A DNA stretch of 64,000 nucleotides from Bermanella sp040371755 (GTDB taxonomy: Bacteria > Pseudomonadota > Gammaproteobacteria > Pseudomonadales > Oceanobacteraceae), in the NCBI RefSeq assembly GCF_040371755.1, contig NZ_BAABWE010000008.1, forward strand, positions 1-64,000, read 5' to 3'. Under the pieces are notes generated by a model, which saw nothing but the letters and a program-made list of their open reading frames with translations, did not search any database and was not told where the DNA came from. Position numbers and translations under genes: made by a program. Shown here piece after piece: positions 1-8,232 of the stretch; the stretch's first letter is position 1; each line of letters begins with the position of its first letter.

Positions 1-137
1 AACCTGTGTCTAAAGTTAGTTGACCACTACACATTCCAAGTCGAACGAGAGGTTCTCATCACATCTAGGGCGATGTTTTTGCTTGAATCAAAATTGATGG
101 TTATTCGAGAATAGTTGCACGGATGATAACTTTGAAA

Positions 138-214
138 TGGCCCGCCCTAGAGGATTCGAACCTCTGGCCTCGTCCTCCGGAGGGACGCACTCTATCCAGC
201 TGAGCTAAGGGCGG
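138..214 (-). tRNA. tRNA-Arg (anticodon CCG)
   Basis: On the minus strand a complete cloverleaf can be folded. The 7-bp acceptor stem pairs 208-214 with 142-148, the D arm begins GCTC, and the anticodon stem CGTCC/GGACG encloses the loop CTCCGGA, which puts CCG at positions 34-36. The T arm is AGAGG-TTCGAAT-CCTCT. The discriminator base is G and the 3' CCA is encoded at 138-140. CCG reads the CGG arginine codon. Nothing else is recognisable in 1-137. Confidence 0.95.
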
Positions 215-364
215 TTAACAGATCTCATATAGCTTGTGTATATTTTGTGCAATATCAGTAGTTCAAGCTAAAGTTAGAGGGTACTGAGGGGCGCTATCAT
301 ACGAATTCACATGATCTGAGTCTATGCAACTCGTTGATTTTTTACAAAATCTCAGCAATTGGTT

Positions 365-392
365 TTTAGACTGGGGCATTTGTGAGTATAAT
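365..392 (+). promoter_or_regulatory. Probable sigma70 promoter of the cytochrome c5 gene
   Basis: A perfect -10 hexamer TATAAT lies at 387-392. About 16 bp upstream is a weak -35 region (TTTAGA, 365-370). Transcription would start near 400, giving a roughly 30-nt leader before the gene at 430. Confidence 0.45.
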
Positions 393-429
393 CCAGCAAA
401 TTTTATTAATTGGCGCCTAAAGAGAGAGG

Positions 430-831
430 ATGACCGTGACTAAGTTGATGACTTCTATGTTGGTTTTAGCACTGAGTGCTATTGTTTCTACTGCTTCTGC
501 TAGTACCATTGAAGAGCGTATTGCACCTGTAGGTGCGGTTTGTGTAGCGGGTACTGAATGTGCTGCGGCAGGTAAAGCGGCTGCTACGAAAAGCGGCCCT
601 CGCTCTAGTTCAGATATATTTAATACCTACTGTACAGCTTGTCATGGTACTGGCGCTATGGGTGCACCTAAATCTGGTGATAAAGGTGTATGGAAAGACC
701 GTCTAGCCAAAGGCTTTGATAAGACTCTTGCTAACGCGATTAATGGTATTAACTTAATGCCAGCTAAAGGTACTTGTAGCGATTGTTCTGATGAAGAAAT
801 CGGTAACGTTATCAAGTACATGAGCAAGTAA
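430..831 (+). CDS. cycB: Cytochrome c5 (small periplasmic monohaem c-type cytochrome)
   Basis: A 133-residue exported protein. Residues 1-24 look like a signal peptide ending in an SASA-type cleavage motif. The single haem-binding motif CTACH lies near residue 68, and a Met in LMPAKG is the likely sixth haem ligand. A CSDC pair near the C terminus matches the extra disulfide of the cytochrome c5 subgroup. The family carries electrons in the periplasm. ATG430 directly abuts a purine-rich GAGAGAGG stretch, so GTG436 in the same frame is an alternative start with better ribosome-site spacing. The gene is monocistronic, with its own promoter and a strong terminator. The symbol follows the Pseudomonas gene that also lies near rep and comM. 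Confidence 0.85.
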   Translation: MTVTKLMTSMLVLALSAIVSTASASTIEERIAPVGAVCVAGTECAAAGKAAATKSGPRSSSDIFNTYCTACHGTGAMGAPKSGDKGVWKDRLAKGFDKTLANAINGINLMPAKGTCSDCSDEEIGNVIKYMSK

Positions 832-847
832 TCATTCTTGCTTAATG

Positions 848-870
848 AACCCGCTGCGGCGGGTTTTTTT
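848..870 (+). terminator. Rho-independent terminator after cytochrome c5
   Basis: The stem AACCCGC / GCGGGTT (848-854 with 859-865) has a 4-nt loop and is followed by a T run. It lies 16 nt after the cytochrome stop codon. Confidence 0.9.
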
Positions 871-952
871 GTGCCTGTAAAAATGTCCTATCAGCGACTG
901 TGGTATAAAGGGGCAATATTAAAGGCTTATGCTGAAGAATAAGGATAAAAAT

Positions 953-2290
953 ATGAATAAAGCCCTCAGTAGAATCCTGTCTGTGTCTCTTATGCTGGTT
1001 TGTGGGCAGGTCGTGGCGTGGACTAATCACACCTTGGTGAGCCATGAATTGGTTTCTTCTATGCCTCATTTCAAAAACACCAAGCCTGTGAAGGCGGAGT
1101 CGTTGGTGTCGTTTTTAATGAGCAATGAACAGGCTATTGCGGATTTACTTGAAAAAGACGAAGTATGGATGTCCCAGAACCTTTGGCACTATAACCCCCG
1201 TCCACAGGCTCTTGCTTTTCAAGTGACCGGCAATAAAGAGGATGTCATACAGCGCTTCACACGAGCCACTCGTATGAATCCTAATACGCGCTTTGCTTTG
1301 TATATCCAAGGTATGCCCGGCTCCCAACAACATGGTGAAAAGTTATCACCAGCGCTGGTCAGTGTATTTAAAGATCATGGTCATTTGAATAGTGTGCCAA
1401 TGCAAGCGCTTACTGCGGGGCAGCTTGTGTCGCCGATTGATGTGGTAGTAAGTGCTAACGATGAGCCGGATCACGGCCATGATATCGGTTTATTTACTGA
1501 TAGCGGTACGGATTACGGCCTTGAGTACGGCTTCGGTAAACAACCTTTTGGTAATCCAAATTTGGAATACGGTACTCAAGCGCCGTTTCATATGGGTTTC
1601 TATCACGAGCCATCTATTTTGTATGCGCTGGGAGGTTTTCTAAAAGAGACTTATCCTCAGATGCGAGTGCATCAATTTAAACGATTAGCGGAACTGGCAT
1701 TTGCAAGGGGCCATGACTATTGGGGATATCGCTTTATGGGCTGGGGATTGCATTATATTGGAGACTTTTCGAATCCGTATCATGCTACTCCGGTACCGGG
1801 GAATAGTGCTTTAAGTACAATTTGGTTAGGCATTTTAGGTGTTTTAGGGTTTGAGGCCCCACAAAAAGAGGCGGTGCAGTTGGTGAGTAACCGTCATACG
1901 GTGTTAGAGGATTTTCAAAACGCTGTAATGTCTCGTGCCTATACAGAACAAAACCATCAGCATGTTACGATTAAGTCCTTAATGGTTGATAAGCCTGTCA
2001 TGGATTACAGTGAGCAATCTATGATTGATGTGTTTGCTAAAACATCCTATGAAAAAGCAGATCAGATAGATGAAGTTTTGGTGCAGAGCCTTCCCTTCGA
2101 TTATGTTCAAAACCCTAATGTGGAATATTCTGAGTTAGGTGCATTACCGACCATTGAGCAAACCGTACACGATCATGCAGGCCAGCAGGGGTATAACAAG
2201 CTGGTAAGCAGTGTTAGTGATTTGTTAGGGGATTTTTCTAGTCACGGTGCTTCGTACATTAACGATATTTTAAAAGCCAAGCCCGAATGA
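953..2290 (+). CDS. Predicted secreted zinc-dependent phospholipase C / P1-nuclease-like protein
   Basis: A 445-residue exported protein. ATG953 is preferred to ATG929 because an AAGGA box lies about 7 nt before it and a clean signal peptide begins there. Predicted cleavage after VVA at residue 22 would leave Trp23 as the mature N terminus, as in zinc-dependent phospholipase C and P1/S1 nucleases, where the N-terminal Trp is a zinc ligand. A second hallmark, H-Y-I-G-D-F-S-N-P-Y-H, lies at residues 267-277 and matches the H-x3-D-x5-H zinc motif of that fold. Substrate is unknown; a phosphodiester or phospholipid head group is an inference from fold. The gene stands alone and its end converges with the next gene on the minus strand, with a small AATAGG/CCTATT hairpin near 2299-2315. 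Confidence 0.6.
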   Translation: MNKALSRILSVSLMLVCGQVVAWTNHTLVSHELVSSMPHFKNTKPVKAESLVSFLMSNEQAIADLLEKDEVWMSQNLWHYNPRPQALAFQVTGNKEDVIQRFTRATRMNPNTRFALYIQGMPGSQQHGEKLSPALVSVFKDHGHLNSVPMQALTAGQLVSPIDVVVSANDEPDHGHDIGLFTDSGTDYGLEYGFGKQPFGNPNLEYGTQAPFHMGFYHEPSILYALGGFLKETYPQMRVHQFKRLAELAFARGHDYWGYRFMGWGLHYIGDFSNPYHATPVPGNSALSTIWLGILGVLGFEAPQKEAVQLVSNRHTVLEDFQNAVMSRAYTEQNHQHVTIKSLMVDKPVMDYSEQSMIDVFAKTSYEKADQIDEVLVQSLPFDYVQNPNVEYSELGALPTIEQTVHDHAGQQGYNKLVSSVSDLLGDFSSHGASYINDILKAKPE

Positions 2291-2310
2291 CATTAAAGAA
2301 TAGGTCCTGC

Positions 2311-2985
2311 CTATTTCTGTGAGTTGTTTTGAAAGTCTCCCCAGCGTTGTTTTTGCATTTCATATAGCGCTGGGTCTTTCTCTTTTAATGCTTGCAGTTC
2401 ACGTTGTTTTTGTTTCATGCGTTCTTCTCTGCGAGCTCTTTTCTCTGCTATTCGTTGCTCGCGACGTTCTTCATGGTTTATTTGATTCTCTGCACTTTTA
2501 TCGGTGGAGTGTTTGACCTTTTCTTTCAAATGATGAAATCGAGTGGCATACGCAGGTATCGCTTTCTTGTTCATAGTTCCTTTTTTGTCATTAACGGCTT
2601 CTGTTACTGGGTCCACTGCCACAATCATCTTATTGGATTGAAATTGCCCTTTTGGCAATACCGCTAATGAGGTTAAAACATCTTCATTCCGTTTGTTTTT
2701 TTTGTATTTGGTTAAGGTGGAAAATTCTTTTTCTAAGAAACGAAAAATAGCGTCTTGAGGAACCTGTTTTCCATAGAAGCTGATAGGCTTAACAATGGAT
2801 GCATCAAATTGGATCTCAATGCCGCTACTTAGGCTTAGCTTTTTAAAAAAGGCAGCAGGCTGAATATTAGTAGCATCAATGGTGTAGGTGTCTTTATCAC
2901 TATGATATTGAAACCAAGTATCGTTGTTTTGAGAATGGGTAACTAAGCTAAATAAGGATAAAACAAGGAATAAAATATAATGCAT
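2311..2985 (-). CDS. Exported protein with an STN-like domain and a charged helical tail
   Basis: A 224-residue protein of unknown function. Residues 1-18 form a signal peptide. Residues about 32-90 resemble the secretin/TonB short N-terminal (STN) fold: hydrophobic strand, helix with FFKKLSLSSGIEI, then FYGKQVPQDAIFRFLEKEF. These domains mediate protein contacts in outer-membrane secretins and TonB-dependent transducers, but no secretin or barrel follows here. Residues about 155-215 are almost all Glu, Arg, Lys and Gln and would form a long single helix or coiled coil. No operon partner is evident; rep lies upstream on the same strand behind a terminator. The STN assignment is by eye and tentative. 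Confidence 0.55.
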   Translation of the reverse strand: MHYILFLVLSLFSLVTHSQNNDTWFQYHSDKDTYTIDATNIQPAAFFKKLSLSSGIEIQFDASIVKPISFYGKQVPQDAIFRFLEKEFSTLTKYKKNKRNEDVLTSLAVLPKGQFQSNKMIVAVDPVTEAVNDKKGTMNKKAIPAYATRFHHLKEKVKHSTDKSAENQINHEERREQRIAEKRARREERMKQKQRELQALKEKDPALYEMQKQRWGDFQNNSQK

Positions 2986-3003
2986 GAATGCAACCTAGAG
3001 AGA

Positions 3004-3026
3004 CAAAAGAGGAAGGCTAACCTTCC
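3004..3026 (-). terminator. Terminator downstream of rep
   Basis: Read on the minus strand, GGAAGG-TTAG-CCTTCC (3011-3026) is followed by TCTTTT. It lies about 90 nt beyond the rep stop and just before the minus-strand gene at 2985. Confidence 0.6.
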
Positions 3027-3113
3027 CCTTCATTATGCAAACTAAAACCAATATTCGCAATTGTTGCTTAGCTAGTCTGCACCCAACACATGTATGTATT
3101 ATTATCTTTTAGG

Positions 3114-5129
3114 TTAGTTATTCATTAGGTTTTTAAGCCCAGCCAATGCAGATTCACCGCGGGCTTGTTTTTGTTCTTGACTGACTTCACCAAATCCTTC
3201 TTTTTGGATGTCGTCTTTTGGTAACTCGTCTAAAAATCGACTAGGTGTGGGCTCAAAACTTTCGCCATAGCTTTTGCGTTTACCGGTAAGGGTAAGGGTT
3301 AAGTTTTGTTTGGCGCGAGTAATGCCCACGTACATAAGGCGACGCTCTTCATCTATGGTGTCAGCTTCTATGCTATTGCGGTGGGGGAGGATCTCTTCTT
3401 CTAGGCCCATTATCCAAACGTAGGGAAACTCCAAACCTTTTGAGGCGTGCAGTGTCATTAGCTGTACTTGATCAAGCTCGTCTTCTTGCTCTTGTTGCTC
3501 AAGCATGTCTCGTAATATGAGCTTGGCCACAGCATCTTCAATGTCCATTTCATCGCCATTTTCTTCGGCTTTATCCAGCATGCGTTCAATGTTATCAATT
3601 AAGAACCACACGTTTTTCATCCGTGCTTCAGCCATGTTTGGGGTGTTGCTGGTTTGATGCAGCCATGCTTCGTAATCTAAGTCGTGCACCATTTCTTTGA
3701 TTGATTGTACAGGGTCTTCTGTGAAGCAGCGCTTAGTGGTGTTTTGTATCCAATTGCCAAAGCGTTGTAGTTTATCCAGTGCTAGCGGGCTTAAAACTTG
3801 CTCAAGCCCTAATTCTGTGGAGGCGCTCATTAAACTTAACTGGCGCTTGCCTGCGTACTCGGTGAGTTTTTCTAAGGTGGCAGGGCCAATTTGTCTGCGT
3901 GGGATATTAATAATGCGTAAGAAGGCGGAGTCGTCTGTTGGGTTCACGATGAGTTTTAAATAACTCATTATGTCCTTTACTTCGCTTTTGGCAAAAAACG
4001 ATTGGCTGCCGCTGAGTTTATACGGCACCTGATATTGCTGTAATTTCATTTCCATTAAGCGTGACTGATGGTTGCCACGGAATAAAATGGCGTAGTCACG
4101 ATACTTGGCGGAATGGCGTAAACGATGCTCGATGATTTCGGTGGCAATGCGTTCGGCTTCGTTGTCTTCACTTTTGCATTTTACAATGCGTATTGGGTCA
4201 CCGTAGCCTTTATCCGACCAGAGTTTTTTCACAAATTCGTGGGGGTTGTTTTCGATGACTTGGTTGGCGGCATGTAAAATCAAACCCGTGGAACGGTAGT
4301 TTTGCTCGAGCATCACCACTTTTAAACTGGGAAAGTCGGTTTTTAGTAAACTCAAATTTTCAGGTTTAGCACCACGCCATGCATAGATGGATTGGTCGTC
4401 ATCCCCTACCACGGTGAATTTACCGTGATGGCCCACTAGCACTTTGACTAATTCGTACTGGCTGGTGTTGGTGTCTTGATACTCATCTACTAATAAATAG
4501 CGGGTATTTCTTTGCCATTTTTCACGTACCGCTTGGTTGTTCATGAATAACAGGGTGGGGATGCGAATGAGGTCGTCAAAGTCTACGGCGTTGTAGGCTT
4601 TCAAGCTGCGGTCGTAACTGGCATAGGTTTGGGCTACTAGCATTTCTTGTGGGGTTTGTGCCATTTGAACCGCTTGCTCGGGCTCGATTAAGTCGTTCTT
4701 AAGGGCGCCTATCTGCTGTTTGATCATGTCTACCATATCGCCATCTGCATCGTGTTCACGATGCATGATGTCTTTCAATAACGATTTAGTATCACCATCA
4801 TCAAAAATCGAAAACCCTGGGCGAATACCTAGGTGTTTGTGCTCTTTACGAATGATATTCAAACCAAGGTTATGGAAGGTGGAAACCGTTAGCCCGCTGG
4901 CGGCTTTGCCTTGAACCAATTTGGCCACACGCTCTTTCATCTCTTTGGCGGCTTTATTGGTAAAGGTCAGTGCTGTGATGTTGCGTGCGGGTACGCCGCA
5001 TTGTTCAATCAAGTAGGCGATCTTTGTGGTAATTACGCTGGTTTTACCCGACCCAGCCCCAGCTAATACTAATAGCGGGCCATCAATGTGTAATACAGAT
5101 TCTTTTTGACGGGGGTTTAAGTGATTCAC
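3114..5129 (-). CDS. rep: ATP-dependent DNA helicase Rep (UvrD/Rep superfamily 1)
   Basis: A 671-residue 3'-5' DNA helicase, close to the 673 residues of E. coli Rep, that helps replication forks pass bound proteins. The N terminus LNPRQKESV is the Q-motif region. Walker A GAGSGKT is at residues 24-30, motif Ia includes TFTNKAAKEMKERV, motif II is DEYQDTN, motif III includes GDDDQSIYAWRGA, and motif VI is LMYVGITRAKQNL near residue 570. Length and the absence of a UvrD-type extended tail favour Rep over UvrD. comM lies upstream on the same strand across 98 bp. Rep adjacent to ComM and the ammonium genes is also the Pseudomonas arrangement. Confidence 0.95.
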   Translation of the reverse strand: MNHLNPRQKESVLHIDGPLLVLAGAGSGKTSVITTKIAYLIEQCGVPARNITALTFTNKAAKEMKERVAKLVQGKAASGLTVSTFHNLGLNIIRKEHKHLGIRPGFSIFDDGDTKSLLKDIMHREHDADGDMVDMIKQQIGALKNDLIEPEQAVQMAQTPQEMLVAQTYASYDRSLKAYNAVDFDDLIRIPTLLFMNNQAVREKWQRNTRYLLVDEYQDTNTSQYELVKVLVGHHGKFTVVGDDDQSIYAWRGAKPENLSLLKTDFPSLKVVMLEQNYRSTGLILHAANQVIENNPHEFVKKLWSDKGYGDPIRIVKCKSEDNEAERIATEIIEHRLRHSAKYRDYAILFRGNHQSRLMEMKLQQYQVPYKLSGSQSFFAKSEVKDIMSYLKLIVNPTDDSAFLRIINIPRRQIGPATLEKLTEYAGKRQLSLMSASTELGLEQVLSPLALDKLQRFGNWIQNTTKRCFTEDPVQSIKEMVHDLDYEAWLHQTSNTPNMAEARMKNVWFLIDNIERMLDKAEENGDEMDIEDAVAKLILRDMLEQQEQEDELDQVQLMTLHASKGLEFPYVWIMGLEEEILPHRNSIEADTIDEERRLMYVGITRAKQNLTLTLTGKRKSYGESFEPTPSRFLDELPKDDIQKEGFGEVSQEQKQARGESALAGLKNLMNN

Positions 5130-5227
5130 AAAGTCTTCTTGGCTGATGAGCGAGGGCGCAAGATTATCAAAAATCCTATCGTTTGATTAGGTTTTTCATT
5201 AAATCGAATGGTTATAACCTAGCACCT

Positions 5228-6748
5228 TTAAACTGAATTTACGGCAGGGGCGAGTCTTCGCTCCATTTGACGATAGCTTAAAGCCTCTAATAAATGGGCT
5301 TTATCTATGCTGGGGCTTTGGGCTAAGTCAGCAATTGTGCGCGCCACCTTAATGATGCGGTGGTAGGCTCTGGCGCTTAACCCCAGTTTATCTAAGGCGT
5401 CTTCGAGCATTTGGCTAAGCTGCGGACTTAAATTGCACACATAGCTCATTTGTTGTTGGCTAAGCTGAGCATTTGGGCACCCTTGGCGATCCATCTGTAA
5501 GGCGCGTGCCTGTTCAACGCGGGTTTTCACGGAGGTGCTGCTTTCTGCTTGCGCGCCACTTGAAAGTAAGCCCTTGGCCAGTGCAGGCACTTCTATTTGA
5601 ATATCAATACGATCTAGCAAGGGCCCAGAGACTGCACTCTGGTATTTTACGGCCTTGGCTTCTGAACAATCTCCGCAGCGTTTATTAGGTTGCTTCAAAT
5701 AACCACAAGGACATGGATTCATGGCTGCAATAAGCTGGAAACTCGCTGGATAATCCACTTGTTGGGCGGCGCGACTAATGCTGATGTGTCCGGTTTCTAA
5801 AGGTTCACGTAATACATCTAATACGTGGCGGTTAAATTCAGGGATTTCATCTAAAAATAACACGCCATGATGGGCTAATGAAATCTCTCCTGGTTTTGGG
5901 TGTGTGCCACCACCCACTAGCGCCACCCCAGAAGAAGTATGGTGGGGTTGTCTAAATGGACGCGTTGTAAAGTAGGCCCGTTTTGGTTGAGTAGACACAC
6001 TGTACAAGGAGGCCACTTCAAGGGCCTCTTGCTCGTTTAACGCAGGCAATATGCCGGGTAAGCAGTGCGCAAGCATGCTCTTACCAGTACCAGGAGGGCC
6101 ACTCATGAGCAAATTATGGTTGCCAGCGGCGCAAATTTCTAATGCGCGTTTAGCATGGTGCTGGCCCTTAACTTGAGCCAAGTCTGGCCCATGGTATTGC
6201 TCGATGACCATGGGTTGAACATCTAAGTGCTTAAGTGGTTGGTTCTGACTGAGGTAGGCACAGACTTCTAGTAAATGATTGCTTGTCATGTGAGAGCCAC
6301 GACTAAGGCTCGCTTCCTGTGCGTTATCATCGGGCAACACAAGCGTATGGTTTGCATCGGTTGCATTTAACGCGGCAGGAATAATCCCTGATACAGGCCG
6401 AATGGCCCCCGTTAAGGCCAGTTCACCAAGAAACTCGTGCTGCTTTAATGGCTCAACGGGAATTTGCTCGCTGGCGGCTAAAATGCCAAGGGCAATGGCT
6501 AAATCAAAACGCCCACCTTCTTTGGGTAAATCCGCAGGAGCTAGATTGAGAGTGATACGGCTAGACGGAAACTCAAAGCCACTGTTTAAAATGGCGCTGC
6601 GTACGCGGTCTTTGCTTTCTTTTACTGCAGCCTCAGGCAGGCCGACAATTGAGAACGCTGGTAATCCATTTGAAAGGTGGGCCTCCACATGCACCAGCGG
6701 TGCTTCTATACCGACTTTTGCCCGAGAGTACACTACCGCTAACGACAT
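5228..6748 (-). CDS. comM: YifB/ComM family Mg-chelatase-like AAA+ ATPase
   Basis: A 506-residue cytoplasmic ATPase. The N-terminal third has the Lon-protease-like ChlI fold (GLPAFSIVGLPEAAVKESKDRVR). Walker A GPPGTGKS is at 217-224 and Walker B VLFLDE at 296-301, followed by the chelatase-family FNRHVLDVLREPLE segment. A Cys cluster, NPCPCGY plus KRCGDC, lies near residues 355-372, and the C-terminal lid domain ends near RRLAPAVNSV. ComM orthologues are hexameric helicases that drive branch migration during integration of transforming DNA. The context gives no other competence genes, so that role here is by homology. Start ATG6748 is supported by family alignment. Confidence 0.92.
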   Translation of the reverse strand: MSLAVVYSRAKVGIEAPLVHVEAHLSNGLPAFSIVGLPEAAVKESKDRVRSAILNSGFEFPSSRITLNLAPADLPKEGGRFDLAIALGILAASEQIPVEPLKQHEFLGELALTGAIRPVSGIIPAALNATDANHTLVLPDDNAQEASLSRGSHMTSNHLLEVCAYLSQNQPLKHLDVQPMVIEQYHGPDLAQVKGQHHAKRALEICAAGNHNLLMSGPPGTGKSMLAHCLPGILPALNEQEALEVASLYSVSTQPKRAYFTTRPFRQPHHTSSGVALVGGGTHPKPGEISLAHHGVLFLDEIPEFNRHVLDVLREPLETGHISISRAAQQVDYPASFQLIAAMNPCPCGYLKQPNKRCGDCSEAKAVKYQSAVSGPLLDRIDIQIEVPALAKGLLSSGAQAESSTSVKTRVEQARALQMDRQGCPNAQLSQQQMSYVCNLSPQLSQMLEDALDKLGLSARAYHRIIKVARTIADLAQSPSIDKAHLLEALSYRQMERRLAPAVNSV

Positions 6749-6832
6749 AACAGCATCCTTGCGTGATTGAGCGTTAAAAGCATACTGGTTAGTGTAAAGG
6801 GCTTTATCTAGGTGGGAATTAGAACATAGTAT

Positions 6833-6862
6833 GAAAATGAACCACTAAACATACTTAGTGGT
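6833..6862 (-). terminator. Possible terminator of ubiK
   Basis: The inverted repeat ACCACTAA / TTAGTGGT (6841-6848, 6855-6862) overlaps the ubiK stop codon. On the minus strand it is followed by TTCATTTTC, a modest T-rich tail. Confidence 0.4.
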
Positions 6863-7094
6863 TATTAAGTTTGGCTTCTAATTCGCTGACTGTTTTTTCT
6901 AGGGCCTCTAATTTGGTTCGGGTTCGTAATAATACGGCTTGCTGGGCCTCGAACTCATCACGACTCACTACATCGAGTTTATTCAACTGGCGAGCCAATA
7001 CCTGTTGAATGTTGTTTTTTACGTCTTGCCCTGCTTGTTCAGGCAGAAGTGCACTGATTTGAGCCGTAATTTTTTCAAGAATGTCTGCTTTCAT
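6855..7094 (-). CDS. ubiK: UbiK/BMFP family ubiquinone-biosynthesis accessory factor
   Basis: A 79-residue protein from the ATG at 7094, chosen over an upstream ATG at 7127 because AGGAGC lies 6-7 nt before it and the family begins MKADILEKI. The family is a membrane-fusogenic, trimeric coiled-coil protein that binds UbiJ and assists aerobic ubiquinone synthesis. Here residues 1-35 form an amphipathic helix and residues 45-79 a heptad-rich coiled coil (RTRTKLEALEKTVSELEAKL). It is divergent from the nitrogen module that starts at 7.4 kb, the same adjacency seen in Pseudomonas. Confidence 0.85.
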   Translation of the reverse strand: MKADILEKITAQISALLPEQAGQDVKNNIQQVLARQLNKLDVVSRDEFEAQQAVLLRTRTKLEALEKTVSELEAKLNNH

Positions 7095-7261
7095 TGGGCT
7101 GCTCCTGTTTTTCAATAAGCATATCATAAGCCTTTGATGTGATTAGGGTATTACCGAATAGGAAGATAATTAATACAGAATGCACAGGGAAGCCATATTT
7201 TATGAATTTATCTATTAGTTTTACTTGATATTAATCTGGGATACGGCATAACTTATGTCAA

Positions 7262-7349
7262 TGATACAAGCTGGTGCCAAGCAAAGCTGTTGTGCACTAG
7301 ATTGCATCATTAATGATCTTTGTAAGTATTATTGCGTCAATATAGTGCG
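7262..7349 (+). promoter_or_regulatory. Candidate NtrC enhancer sites upstream of the first nitrogen module
   Basis: Two 17-bp imperfect dyads resemble the NtrC consensus TGCACCA-N3-TGGTGCA. The first is at 7262-7278 (right half TGGTGCC) and the second at 7333-7349 (TGCGTCA-ATA-TAGTGCG). They lie roughly 65-150 bp upstream of the sigma54 promoter at 7414, a normal enhancer distance. Matches are partial, so this is inference. The rest of 7095-7544 holds no convincing gene. Confidence 0.35.
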
Positions 7350-7413
7350 GTTTGAATCTGTACTTTCTGGTTATATTCACCAGAAGCCCAATAAAAATGC
7401 GTATTTGGAGGTT

Positions 7414-7430
7414 TTGGCCTCAACTTTGCT
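7414..7430 (+). promoter_or_regulatory. Sigma54 (RpoN) promoter of TIGR02001-glnK-amtB copy 1
   Basis: The sequence TTGGCCTCAACTTTGCT has GG at 7416-7417 and GC at 7428-7429, separated by the required 10 bp. Transcription should start near 7441, giving a leader of about 100 nt before ATG7545. A small GAGTC-TAT-GACTC hairpin sits in the leader at 7501-7513. Confidence 0.7.
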
Positions 7431-7544
7431 AAAAGTGTGCATGAGTAGTTGGTTTTTGCGCTAAATATGAGCAAATTTCAAAATTTATGGCCCTAAATTA
7501 GAGTCTATGACTCACAATAAAACAAAATTTCTTAAGGAAAACTT

Positions 7545-8183
7545 ATGAAAACTTTATCTAAAGCGGTTGCAATGGCTTCTTTATTATCTGCAGGCGTGAT
7601 GGGTGCACAAGTAGCAAACGCAGAGGTTGCATTTAATGCTGCCGTTACGACTAATTATATCTGGCGTGGCCAAACCCAAACTGATAACGGTTTCGCCATT
7701 CAGGGTGGAGCTGATTATGCTGATAAATCTGGTGTATATGCAGGTGTTTGGGGTTCAAACGTAGATTTCGGTGGTGATGATAATATTGAGTATGACCTAT
7801 ACGCAGGTTATGGATTAGAGAAAAATGGTCTTGATTTAGACTTTGGTTTCATCGCTTATAACTATGATGATGCTGGCAACGCATCAAATGAAATTTATGC
7901 AGGTGTATCTAAAGATGCGGTTTCTGCCAAATTATCTATCGACATTGAGAATGACAATAATATGTATTTAGAGGGTGGCTATTCTATGGCTCTACCTGAA
8001 GACCTAGGTCTTGATTTGCATGCAGGTCTTGCACTTCCTGATGAAGGTGATAACGATATTGATTTGGCTGCAACAGTTGGTAAAAGCTTAGAGATGTTTG
8101 ATGTTTCAGCTACTTTGTCTTACACCGGTGCTGACGTAGAAGATGACATTCTATTCGCGCTAACAGCATCAAAAGAATTCTAA
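7545..8183 (+). CDS. TIGR02001 family exported protein, copy 1 (ammonium-module associated)
   Basis: A 212-residue exported protein of unknown function in the conserved-hypothetical TIGR02001 (gcw_chp) family. Residues 1-26 are a signal peptide ending VANA. The mature part begins EVAFNAAVTTNYIWRGQTQ, the family hallmark, then alternates short Gly/Asp-rich strands and ends with a terminal Phe (SKEF), consistent with an outer-membrane beta-barrel. AAGGAAAAC supplies the ribosome site. It is the first gene under the sigma54 promoter, 61 bp ahead of glnK, with a terminator-like hairpin between. Its signal peptide is nearly identical to that of the gene at 23724, but the mature parts have diverged widely. 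A role as an outer-membrane channel for ammonium or urea is speculation. Confidence 0.75.
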   Translation: MKTLSKAVAMASLLSAGVMGAQVANAEVAFNAAVTTNYIWRGQTQTDNGFAIQGGADYADKSGVYAGVWGSNVDFGGDDNIEYDLYAGYGLEKNGLDLDFGFIAYNYDDAGNASNEIYAGVSKDAVSAKLSIDIENDNNMYLEGGYSMALPEDLGLDLHAGLALPDEGDNDIDLAATVGKSLEMFDVSATLSYTGADVEDDILFALTASKEF

Positions 8184-8192
8184 TTCTTTTTC

Positions 8193-8224
8193 AAAGCAAT
8201 CAGGCTTGCCTGATTGCTTTTTTT
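8193..8224 (+). terminator. Terminator or attenuator between TIGR02001 copy 1 and glnK
   Basis: AAAGCAATCAGGC-TTG-CCTGATTGCTTT followed by a T run forms a strong intrinsic terminator just 9 nt after the TIGR02001 stop and 20 nt before glnK. It probably sets a high exported-protein to GlnK ratio by partial termination. Confidence 0.8.
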
Positions 8225-8232
8225 AATCCCAT

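Noticed and set aside
7255..7464. A 69-codon open frame upstream of the first nitrogen module
   Set aside because: It overlaps the NtrC-like and sigma54 sites, has no ribosome site and composition unlike a protein. Treated as regulatory DNA.
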